Part shown: in pieces, positions 25,801 through 34,800 of the stretch | Layout of the letters: each line of letters opens with the position of its first letter | Position numbering within the stretch: the stretch's first letter is position 1 | Source of the DNA: Fluviicola sp. | GTDB taxonomy: Bacteria; Bacteroidota; Bacteroidia; Flavobacteriales_D; Crocinitomicaceae | Length of the DNA: 64,000 nucleotides | Assembly: GCF_029266855.1 (NCBI RefSeq) | Contig: NZ_JAQSWB010000002.1 | Location: 124,001-188,000 of the forward strand | Reading direction: 5' to 3' | The notes under the pieces: model-generated | What the model was told of the DNA's origin: nothing | Databases searched by the model: none | Seen by the model: the letters and a program-made list of their open reading frames with translations, nothing else | Position numbers and translations under genes: made by a program

Positions 25801-28111
25801 CCTGTACTTCATCTACTGCGATTGGTTCTGTGTCCGAGTTATGGTTTTCAATACCACACTCATTGAGAACGCATGCATCGATCAAAGCTGTTTGCCCGGA
25901 TTTTCCCAACCCAACCCAGGCTGCCTCACCATGTTGCTGGATGTAGTCCAAGCGAACAGAGTATGCACATAAGTCTTCACAATCTGTGAAACAGGCTGTT
26001 ATATCTACCGTTGACAAATAACTTTGTAAAAAAGAATCAAAAGAACTGGTTCCCTGTGCGTCCAATTGTGCCTGGAAAGAAGCGATCATCGACTCTTCGT
26101 CGACAGTAAGCGTTTTTATAATGCGGTATTCACCAACTTCGGGTAGGGTTACCACATAAGCCGAACTTGTATAGGCAACCAGCTGACAAACCGAAGAAGG
26201 AGTGATCGATTCCTGGATAGGAGTTCCGATCGTTTGCCCGAATTGATCTTTTACTTCGATGCGTAATTTATAGGCACAATCCGGACAAAACTCACCAAGG
26301 GATAACTCGTGTCCTTCAATAACCAGTATTTGCGATGAAATATGCTGTGCGATGGTGGTCAATGAATAATTCAATGTAATGTTTGATCCCGGGATCGTAT
26401 TCAGGTAGGTATGTTCCGAAATCATCGAATTTCCTATCTGCACATTATTGTCATTCAGTGGCGTCGTAATGATTTCTTCCGTATAATCCAGTTTGCGTAA
26501 AGCTTCCGGGGCATCACCTGCCAATGCAGTTGCGATGGTGTTTCCCCGCTTATCGTAATAGGTCACACTCAACTGATCATTTGCATCTTCCACCATATCT
26601 TTGCGGTAGCCCTGCGGGAAATCACTCACATTGTCACCGAATAAGCGTTTCAACTCAGCCACATTGGTACTTCCATACCAGGTCCGGGCAGCGTGAATTC
26701 CGTTTGCCTGGAACTCTTCACCGATCCCTCCGACACGTTCAATCCGTCCGGTTCCGTCGTTGCGGAAAATCGTCTGACTAAAGACATAACCATTCGCATT
26801 GGGAATGGCATCGCGGAACAGATCCCCGAAAAAATCATTGTTCTGACTGAAGTATTTTGCAGAACCTGAAGTATTCAATAAAGGAGGAATAACTGACTGT
26901 TCAATTTCCTCTTCATCAAAAACACTTCCGGAAGCCAGGTTAAAATTGTTTTTAAACAAGAGGTTACGCCCCGCAACCGGTGCAGGTATCACACTAACTG
27001 TCTGACGGCCTTCATTATCATACTTGGACTCACCAACCAGGGTAACGTTATCCGAAGTGTTATAAGTCAAATTCTGACGTCCGCGGTTGCTCCCATCGAA
27101 GTAGGTGAGTGTGCTCACACTTTTCCCATCATCTGCATAAGATATTCCATACAGCCAGGTCTTCGTTGAATCAAATTCGGATAGATTTGTAATCTCATAT
27201 TTACAAATTGATAGCTGTACACTGGAAGTAAGATAACCCCATTTTCCGGTCCGGATATCATCTGAAATTCCATTCGTCTGATCGGCAAAAGTGCTTACTG
27301 GCCTTACGCGGAAATAGAGTTTTCCCTCCGGATATGTTTTATCCAGTTGGTAGCTGTTCCCCCATACACGTACGCGAGTCGGTTCTAATAATTCGAAGGG
27401 TAAGGAAAAACCCGTTAATTCATTTGGAGATGTCGGTTCAGCAAGAATGACCTGTGCATATTCCGGACTGTACTTATCGATAAAAACCCATTCCAGGTCA
27501 TATTCTTCCGCACCCTGCAGGTAATTCCAATACAATTTATATTCTGCAGGGACAAAATTGATCCTGCTGATATCTTCCACAACTGCTGAGGTATTCAGAT
27601 TATAAACACGTTCAGGTCTTAGTTCCATGATCAGATCAATATCTGACGGAATCGTATTACTTCCCTGCGGATTAGATACTGCGGTTGTTGCCCCTGCATT
27701 CAGATTGCCATAATTTCCTGTCACACTTGTGATCTTGATAGCATATCCGAGTGCGGAAGCAGGGAGAGGGATCTCAAGATAATCCTCGTATACCCTGCTA
27801 CTTGCTTCATTACTGATTTGCAAATTGCCAGGAGTAGTGACTCCGTTTAGCAAATAAGTGAAATTAACCTGCATATTCCAATCGTAGTTATGAGAAACAT
27901 CCGATTGCATATGTCGGGTATAACTCAGACGAACGAAGGCTCGCATTTTATTAAACGATCGCGTATCTTCCCCTGATATGCGCTGGGGTTCAAATAAATT
28001 ATACTGGGTTACCAGTAAATCTTTTTTAGCTACCTTTCTTAGCCAGGTACCATCACCTGCGTAGGATAAAAAGACAAAGAAAGAACATAAGGTGAGGAGG
28101 ATAGCTTTCAT
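19838..28111 (-). CDS. Giant secreted RHS protein with C-terminal class-3 lipase domain
   Basis: 2757 aa with an N-terminal signal peptide (MKAILLTLCSFFVFLSYAG). The N-terminal about 1500 residues are beta-rich and Cys-containing; YD/RHS-type repeats fill about 1520-2440; the core closes with DPRIGRFFAIDPLAGKYPYW near 2433 and the usual AFSGNQVIHTVELEGLEP boundary. The tip (about 2570-2757) is a class-3 lipase: VVFAGTNQGKDW, then VGHSLGGG with Ser 2643, an Asp in LDLGANG and His 2745 in LELHGM as probable triad. It is a polymorphic toxin architecture; no autoproteolysis test was possible. ATG overlaps the preceding stop by 4 bases. Confidence 0.85.
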   Translation of the reverse strand: MKAILLTLCSFFVFLSYAGDGTWLRKVAKKDLLVTQYNLFEPQRISGEDTRSFNKMRAFVRLSYTRHMQSDVSHNYDWNMQVNFTYLLNGVTTPGNLQISNEASSRVYEDYLEIPLPASALGYAIKITSVTGNYGNLNAGATTAVSNPQGSNTIPSDIDLIMELRPERVYNLNTSAVVEDISRINFVPAEYKLYWNYLQGAEEYDLEWVFIDKYSPEYAQVILAEPTSPNELTGFSLPFELLEPTRVRVWGNSYQLDKTYPEGKLYFRVRPVSTFADQTNGISDDIRTGKWGYLTSSVQLSICKYEITNLSEFDSTKTWLYGISYADDGKSVSTLTYFDGSNRGRQNLTYNTSDNVTLVGESKYDNEGRQTVSVIPAPVAGRNLLFKNNFNLASGSVFDEEEIEQSVIPPLLNTSGSAKYFSQNNDFFGDLFRDAIPNANGYVFSQTIFRNDGTGRIERVGGIGEEFQANGIHAARTWYGSTNVAELKRLFGDNVSDFPQGYRKDMVEDANDQLSVTYYDKRGNTIATALAGDAPEALRKLDYTEEIITTPLNDNNVQIGNSMISEHTYLNTIPGSNITLNYSLTTIAQHISSQILVIEGHELSLGEFCPDCAYKLRIEVKDQFGQTIGTPIQESITPSSVCQLVAYTSSAYVVTLPEVGEYRIIKTLTVDEESMIASFQAQLDAQGTSSFDSFLQSYLSTVDITACFTDCEDLCAYSVRLDYIQQHGEAAWVGLGKSGQTALIDACVLNECGIENHNSDTEPIAVDEVQGCEAQRQRLIHQISVGGVLYENHSSSFWTSLGAGPVTINGTSYTIAQLQDPLIYTSAMATALLPVHREYCMLLNGRCEKWIDVQNASLDITAIIMSTPWPATTPTSGVFYQPYDAAYDHANNTFGMLASLTSQINNFGAANNLPAYSDCSTNWPLVNSGNLYAVVTAMAARIASLSACEGDPMTTDEITDLKKQLFLGLYLKVKWQLVKQLAGCTFYDDQNAIFMIPPMTYASIDAIADAAINGTLNTKTCHEKAIDNVNIWMTSLSPTCLSAIGISSFTTITPYNSTAALALQSAYSSSSTSGGLVQLFYNYSRSVCEATTAPSPVNENVLGLFYDPDPANTITNAPGEVQYDAIKSLLTTTGCSYSTTSNLPFEVDPPTSSGTGGGNAGTTNFTAMNQDLNTLIQSVITCTTCPTVGVQNVPVQNIPMWYVKTLTNVTLPNGTIGSVRYIYPNTNVVISNNSMLAFQCTPTYQHGPYRKHYLQFEITDGSCTYSSKDFDIPLKDPTNGVYFCENYIDGALELDPFTYTHNVSNYNETPFYGNSNSSLNLTVSLIPGTAPLDPSPNGVISALYTRCMYNAPGYGCSQPIDYKCGAGAGDPSGDLGSSFETINDLIPDMASQLETDCIQSQIQQATADAQVLYNQVIENLWSQFYEQMKSCLNAREDFRMTYKLMEYQYTLYYYDLAGNLTQTVPPQGVHPFNQTQIDNCLLPSNTPSFPAHDMETRYVYNGLNALVSSYTPDGGRSDLFLDKLYRVRFSQNAEQSAKRRATFNKYDELGRVTDAGEFVKLTNENLATIAADETNQNFPTTRILDFTHTFYETGYNPPSGTAFYPSNASPDVTLASAFGTDGQENLRNTIGAVMHRQADYIVDANGINVLDGNGNVTVSTGTEVISVLSYSYDVHKNVKTMIATNNHLASIGMQHKRTNYIYDLISGNVEEVQYQKGASDEYRHRYHYDANNRLVRSYTSHNGDFWELDAKYFYYLHGSLARRELGHDQVQGTDYAYNLQGWLKGANSSTLDRTRDIGKDGNSNADNQFFGVDAVGFSLGYFDKDYQAIKDAAESTQVYTNDYFAGTSAVTDQNLNTDSHAFGLSMASLYNGNITHMVTALRDLNEAKIDILANNYQYDQLQRIREMKVYHATNLQTNNDFTGAALYRSGGGSSSAFQESYTFDKNGNLSSLKRNGEGLGGAASLPMDDFTYMYYTQSGSSVLNPTNGNRLGGVLDAVTGDPHSEDIENGQTNVNYKYNINGQLISDAQEGIGKIEWTVTGKVKKIDFLSDGSHDLKYIYDPMDRRIAKMEYMNALHTIIKWTYYSYDAGGNVMATYGRTRTYVNTSGSVNNYTDNYKINDHFIHGAERLGTELENVILFDEKYTQSTSESTDVEIARGWNMVTPPRGVSSPDYTRRIVGDKRYELSNHLGNVLEVISDRKVKAPPSETNSQLQPLYKDMAGVTVSSGIITRTTAGTGWGPSGGASVETLSQGDSFEWTLGGANAAANQYIDVGLSYINASSGASTINYGWYTHASGLTVLENGVLVSGQTYGTHGAYAPGGVLKISRSNNSIQYYYNGVLKHTSADQNPTVPMLIDFAFYEVNRSIYGLKIQSSPRYAADIVSYSDYSPYGTLLAGRHGNDNTYRYGFQGQERDDEIKGAGNSLNYEYRMHDPRIGRFFAIDPLAGKYPYWTPYAFSGNQVIHTVELEGLEPENGLMIPENVGKTFLSRSQASGLEDQVFYYKLLQNNDKSGIYWDQGDEYVGPTLRESAMLEENIYLQNNYTEGVETLLSQKESEEDNNTVGGYHLQKIIAGKSGLRVGIYKRTIDDIDFYGVVFAGTNQGKDWLTNVKQGGGGSEEQYEMAARIGNIYKDTKNTIFVGHSLGGGLASLASLVSGKTAYTFNAAGLSTRTMKRYGVEGKSQSTIRAYVIEYEVLNYLLGPLDLGANGKIHTLAPKLPLPFEKGEDLNTMSASKKFFDWRLELHGMNEVIKSLGFR

Positions 28112-28809
28112 AAATCGGTGGAAATAGAATAGGATTTATACTTATTCCCGGGAAGAAATTTCCCGGATTGCTGGATATAATAATCTTTTTGGTCCAGGTC
28201 AATTTCTTTGGAATTGATCAGGAATTTGGTGTAGTCCAATAAAATATAATGTTGTTTTTGCTGACTTGATTCTACATATTCATAACTGATTTTTTCAATC
28301 GTGTGATTCGTTACATTTATAGAAACTATTAACTCTTTTAAATCATCTAAACTCGTGACCGAATAAGACCGGATCCCAGCTTCTTCGGAAATTAAAACAG
28401 GTTTGAAGTCTACTTTGGTTTGCTGTTTTTTCATCCAGGAAACGAACTCGTTCATATGTTTATCTCCCATGGAATTCAAGCGTGCGGCATGTTTGCTTTT
28501 GGAAACAACCATAATGGATTCATTTTCCTTGTCCACATATACACCATATTTTTCATTGGTGAAAATTTCCAGGTTATCAAAAAGGGAAACTGACATTTTC
28601 CCTTTTTTAGTAATCCCGGTATTTATCGAACTGACCAAATCACCTCCCTTTTTTGAATAAACTTTACAGACAACCTGAATTTTAACGGACTTCGCCGTAT
28701 CCAAGACGGAAGAGACCGCTTTCAGATCATCGATCAAACTTTGAGCCTGTGATGAATATGAGAACAGGAATAAACCAGCTATAATCGTGCAAAACTGTTT
28801 CATAGACAT
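28108..28809 (-). CDS. Periplasmic LolA-like/DUF2092-like protein of the RHS operon
   Basis: 233 aa with a signal peptide (FCTIIAGLFLFSYSSQAQ). The rest is a row of antiparallel strands (VKIQVVCKVYSK, KKGKMSVSLFDNLEIFTNEKYGVYVDKENESIMVV, IRSYSVT, HTIEKISYEYVES) as in half-barrel lipoprotein carriers. It sits between the two giant genes, with no gap to the first and 4 bases overlap with the second, so a chaperone or export helper for the RHS proteins is possible. Family call is tentative. Confidence 0.55.
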   Translation of the reverse strand: MSMKQFCTIIAGLFLFSYSSQAQSLIDDLKAVSSVLDTAKSVKIQVVCKVYSKKGGDLVSSINTGITKKGKMSVSLFDNLEIFTNEKYGVYVDKENESIMVVSKSKHAARLNSMGDKHMNEFVSWMKKQQTKVDFKPVLISEEAGIRSYSVTSLDDLKELIVSINVTNHTIEKISYEYVESSQQKQHYILLDYTKFLINSKEIDLDQKDYYIQQSGKFLPGNKYKSYSISTDL

Positions 28810-31800
28810 TTATTTTTTTAATCTGCTTCTGCTTTCCGAAACACTGAAAATTCCTTTTTCCGTTTCCTGCTTCGTTAAAGTCAATGCACCCTGTTCGTTG
28901 TAATGATAAAAAGTCGCATAATTATCTACATTCAGAGTAGCTTTTAGCCAGAAAGTAATCGGATCGTAAACAAAGGTTTTCATTCCCCCGGTTTTCGGAG
29001 ATAAGCGTACATCGTCTACATATAATGGCGTACTCCCGGTATTGAAGCGGATGGCAAAAATATTATTATCAAATACGCCATCATTGCCAATGTTAAATTC
29101 AATATCCACTTTTTGCCAGCCTTCGATTATTTTACCATAAGTATATTTCACGGTAGTAGTTGCCGAAGGTGCTGGCGGTAACACCCAGGCCAAAGTGCTT
29201 TGGTTAATCATAATAGGCTGCACCAAATTGGATGTCTGATAGGTTTTGACGTCCTGATTTGTACGGGATACCCACATGGAAAGAACATATGTTTTATTCT
29301 TTTCAAAACAGAATTTTTGCTGTTCAAACATCAGTGAGCCGTTTACCTTCATCATTTTCTTTCCTGAATGTGCTTTCATTCCGTCGGTGCCGCTTGCAGG
29401 AAAGGTTGTTGTCGCTACTACGGAACTTTCCACATTCGCAACAGAACGTTTTTTCAGCATGGTGATTTTCCCGTAATAGTAACTGTTGTTTGGAAGGAAT
29501 TTATCCGCGTCACCAGGTTTACATACATAAGGTTTAAACGTACACTTCACTTCATAAGATCCCACAGCAACACTGCCCTGGAGCCTTCCGTTTAAGGAGA
29601 GTGATTGGTTTCCTTTTTTGTTCGCGGAAGCTTTGCTCACCAAAGTGATTCCAAAGGTATTCTCCAGCTTACTTGATTTGTTTTGATATGTCTCCAGTGT
29701 CGGAGTATTATTCCCCATATTGTAATTACTTGCATCAACCAAAGCTGCAAAGGCAGTGGCTTCATCCGGTGTTTTAAACTTAAAGGTGATCTCCACCACA
29801 TCATTGTTAGCGGTATACAATGCATTTGAGAAATTCACTATTTCCGTAACAAGTAATTTCTTAGGAGCATTGACGGTATTGTTATAGAAATTCAAACCAT
29901 TTTCTCTCAATGATTGTCCGAAAGGAACGCTAGCAGTTGAAAAGGTTTCAAAATCCATTACACCCAATTCATGCAAGGAGGCATTTCCACCAACTCCAAT
30001 AGATAGAGAATTATCATATCCGTACAGAGCAGAAGAATAAATTCCCAAACGGTTTACATTTTCCGTTTCATAAGCTTCCGTATTGAAGCGGGTGATTTCA
30101 TTGGTCCATTCCCAGTCTTTATAAGTATACGGGCCTCCAACACCATTTGTATAATCTTCGGGAAGCCCCAGGTTCCAGTCAAACATCGGAACTGCTTCGT
30201 CAAAGACGCCGTCATCGTACAATTTCGGATCTGTATCTGTTGCATTGTATGACAACAAAGCAGAAGATTTGCGTTTACCAACATAGGTATAGGATTTATA
30301 GGATCTCCAGATCCCGGCGTTTCCTGTTAAGTAAGGATTCACCTGATCATCTCCAATAAATGTTTCGCCATACATAATAATAGGGTTTCCTCTTTCATCG
30401 AGCATGGTATTTCCCAGACGGTCTTTCATTGGGAAATCTAAGGTTTGGTAGGTTCCGGGGATCTCATCTCTCCAGCTGTCCATGAATAGGCTGGCAGTTG
30501 CAGAAAGTACGTTTGCGTTTATTTTCTTCGCGGTATACGCAGTTCCATCTCCCAATGTCAATGAGATATTGCTTAAGCCATTGTTTTCAATACTTCCTTT
30601 CGTCAGGTAATTACCGGCCATCGTAGCATAATGGTTTCTTCTTCCGGAACGGATAACACGCAATGACGCATCTGTAAGACTCCCTGGGATAGATCCGAAT
30701 GGAGCATGAATCATTCCCGATGCTTTTAAATCCCCATTGTAAGTCCAGCCCAGGAAATAACATTTCACACCATTCACAAGCAATTCATCTCCCCGAACCA
30801 ACTCATTTGTGCGATCAACCGGAGTTGTGGCGTTAAATGTATAATAGCAATTGCCGGAAGCTAAATTTAAGGTTGTTTTGAAGCAGTAGTCAATGTTCCT
30901 GGAAGCATGCCCCATTAAATCGTACTGATAATACGCAGGAATACTATAACTGTAGAAATCATCTCCAAATTCATTTTTGGTTTTTACCAGGATCGGATTC
31001 CCGGAAATTTCATCGTATGCCATAATTTCAGATTCATTGCTGCTTTGCAAATCCCTTGAAATTGTTTTCTTTAAGATTCCGGCACGATGAATCACCTTAT
31101 TAGTCACATAGGTTCTGAAAAGCTGTTTTGTGTTGCTATACGAAGGCCATACACTTGGTAAAGGGAAAGGGAGAGGAGCAACGTCGAGGTTAAATGCCGC
31201 ACCGGCACTTACATGGAACGACTTGGATTCCCGCTGATCGGTAAACAGATCAACTTCCACGCCCAGTAATTTCGTGCTTGACGGGGTGTGTGAATTGTCA
31301 TTCGGTATAACCGATACTTCGTTGTTCAGTTTCCAAACCTGTTCCCCCATATATGAAATGGGGTCGCATTGGTATTCATAACTTGTTTCGGTGATCGGAC
31401 TGATATTTTTTACGTAATTATTAATCTCATAGGTCTTGATTCCTTTCGGTTTCCCATGCATGTCATTCAACTCAATTTTGAAGGCTTGAGTACCATGATA
31501 GTAATTGTATTTCAGGGAACCGATCAATGGAATCGGGATCAACAAATTATAACTATCCAGTGTACTGTTCTCTTCCTTCAGCTGACTTGCTTCCACCATC
31601 GTGGGGAATTCCTTTGCAGTGTAGAAATAGTGCTCCGTAATTCCACCGGTGCGGCCAACAGGAGGAGCCCCCCCAGGAGCTGCATTTTTTATTTGGTTAT
31701 CTGTATTGATAGAAGAAACTGTTACTTTCCGATATCCGACATTTGCCCCCGGGAAAAGCGCTTCGTTGAAGGGAGCCTCTGTAAATAAATTATTCTTGCT

Positions 31801-34800
31801 GAAATAGTTTTGCTTTTCCGCATAAAAGTACGGGTATTTTAAGGCGTTCTCATCGCCACCGGCTTGTGGTTCATAAGCAGCTACACCGCTGGAAATCAGC
31901 TTTCCGTTTTCTTCGATCGTATATTCGTAACGCTGACCGTATGTCCGGTTATCCGCTGTTCCACCACCTGTAGAAGTTCCCCAGTCATCCGTAATGGAAA
32001 TTTCCTTAACACGGTGCCCGCCTCCGAATTTAATTTTATCCGGGCTTGCCAAACGAATACAGGAAAGATTCAGATTGATATCACTGCAGAATTTCTTACC
32101 TGCGCAATAATTTTTAACACCACCCCAATTTATGAGCATTTCGGGCAGGATATTCATGAATGCCCCGATTTTGCCCATGAAATTACTTTCATTCACATCA
32201 TCAGAAAAACCGGCCTGATCCTGGAACAATTCCGTGGCGCTTGTTTGAAGATAGGTCCACCCGGCAATAGCCATCGGGTGGTAAGTATATTTCTGAGAAG
32301 GTTTACGAATCTTGGAGGTTGATTTGACCGTAACATATCCGTAAGTGTAACAGGATATTCCGTCAACAGATGCAATATGTGAATTGTTCTCCAGGTCTAC
32401 TTCAGCAACTCCGTATGTGCGTACGTCAAGGACTTTCGGACCATTTTCCATAGGCAGGTATCCGGACACATAGTCATGTACACCGGAGGTCAATTTCATT
32501 TTGGTCTTAAAATAGAGGTAACGCTCACCATTTTCCTGGTGAATAGGTTTGACATAATCATTAAAAACGATTGCGGCACACTCATCCAGGGTATTAGAAG
32601 TTGGGATAGGCTTCTCCAATTTAAAGTAAACCCGTTTTTTTTCCGGATCCGTTTCAAAATTTTCTTGCTTGTCTTCGTAAATGCGTCCCGGGTTATTCGT
32701 ATTCCCTAAAGAAGCTATTTTGAACATCTGATTGGCGGTTTTATGCTGTACATACCCGTAATCGTCCGCCTCGTATTTGACATTGATCTCTCCTTTACTC
32801 GGTAAGATGATTTTGCTTAAACTCCAGGCAGAAGCAAGTCCGTCCTGGGTAGATTTTGTAATCTCCCTGGTGGCCTGATCTTCAACAGAATGCGTGTATG
32901 GCGGTTTCCAGGTGATTAAGTCATCCCAATGTTGGTTAAACTGATTTACATAAGGGAAGTTGTTTGCAAATTCATGATCAATCCTGGGTTTGTACATTCC
33001 CCAGGAATCGTAAGCACCCGTTTGAAAGTAGGGATTGGCATACGTTGTTCCGGCCGGACCGTCAGCAGCTGCTTGGTATTGGAAACTATAACTGTTATTT
33101 AAGCCCCTCGTCGAGCCATTGCTCATAAAAGAAAGTTTAGTGAGCATCAGTTTTCCATGACTATTGATTGTGTTTTTTGAATTAGGAATTCCCCTGCATA
33201 ATTTATACTCATAATCAAAAACGATCTTTTGCAAGAAACGTGCGTTCTCTCCCAGGTCTTCGAATGATTTTTTATCATAGATAACAATAGCATCTAATTT
33301 CAAAGGAACTTGCTGGTCCGATAAATCCGTATCCGTTGTAGTTCCGATTTCCGCAGATGCTTCCACCATGTCTTCCCGTTCGCTCATCTTGAAGATAGCC
33401 ACGTGAGTCTTGGTTTCCATCCGACCCATATACCACAATTCTTTTTCTCCGTAGCTGTAAGACGCTTTATCGTCTTCATCCGTATAAGACGCTCCCTGGC
33501 TAAAGAAGGCCTTGGAACGGTCATAAGGAGCTCTCCATTTGTAATTCGTTGCTTTGTTTACATAAGAGAATTTCACCCAATAACCCAAATCATCATTCGA
33601 AGGGCCGTTATTGGTAATATCTACATAATCCGCTCCCTGAACCGAAGTCAATAAATAGGAGTGTGCAAAGGGTGATTTTTTTACTTTTTTGATATACTGA
33701 TGGCCTTTAGCATATTGCTTGTAATCCACTTCATTGTTTTTGAGATCGATATTTGTCAGATAGGTTCCGTTTTGGATCCCACCTTCTGTGGAAAATAAAT
33801 TTTCAACTTCTGCATTGTTATAAGCCGGAAGTGCATACACATAGTGCGCTCCTTCTTCGTTCAAAACCTTGAACCCGGCATAATGAGAACCGATATTTAC
33901 ACCATTTCGCGTACTTCTGTTAAAGCTTACGGATGGCTGCTGTGTGAGGTCAAGTGAACTCCAGTTATAATGTTTAACCTGGTATTCTCCCAAATTGGTT
34001 ACATCCGAATTTTTTAAATTGCTGATCGTGGTATTTCTTTTTGAGCGGGGCTTTCCTATAGTTTTTTTTCCAGTAGAAAAGGTCGGGAAATCTGCATCTT
34101 TCATGTGGCGTTTCCCACCATACATCGTTGTACCACTTCCCGAAGTTCCCTTTGGTGCAAACTTCAATTTCGGAAGAGATAGGTCAAACTGGTAATCGAT
34201 ATCTGAATTCTCCAGGATAGCGGGTTCACCGTGAGCTTTGTAATATACGTTTTCGTCTAAGGTGGTTGTGGTAGAGGATGAAGGATGTGAAGCTCCGAAT
34301 TCATTGTTCAATTCGTTGTTCTCATCCCAGGCCCCCTGGGAAGTATATCCATAATTCAAATTTATCTGGATTCCTGCCTCAGCAACTCCACCGGCGCCAA
34401 CTTCTACATTCAAACTACCGCCGTAAATATCGTTTCGCAATTTTGGATCGTGTACCCTTCCCACATCATTGCGGTGCGGACGGAAGTAACCGCTCAATCC
34501 CTGACCTGATGAAGCGTATGTATCATAGGTATAGTTTGAAACAGGAAGATAGGGAGCCGTAGCAGTTATTTGCCCGTCGCGCTCCCTGGAGAAGTCCTTT
34601 GAGTATTTTTCTCCCGATCCTGCACTTGTATTACCAAAATTATCGTAACCGAGAACCAGGTGCTTGCGCCCACTTTTGTTCTCATCATTCATGTCTTCCG
34701 TATTGAAAAAGACTGACCCCCCATAACCTGCATAGACATAAGTAGTTTGCACACCTCCGTATAATCCGAAAGAAGCATTCCATTTGTTCATTTTAAAGGC

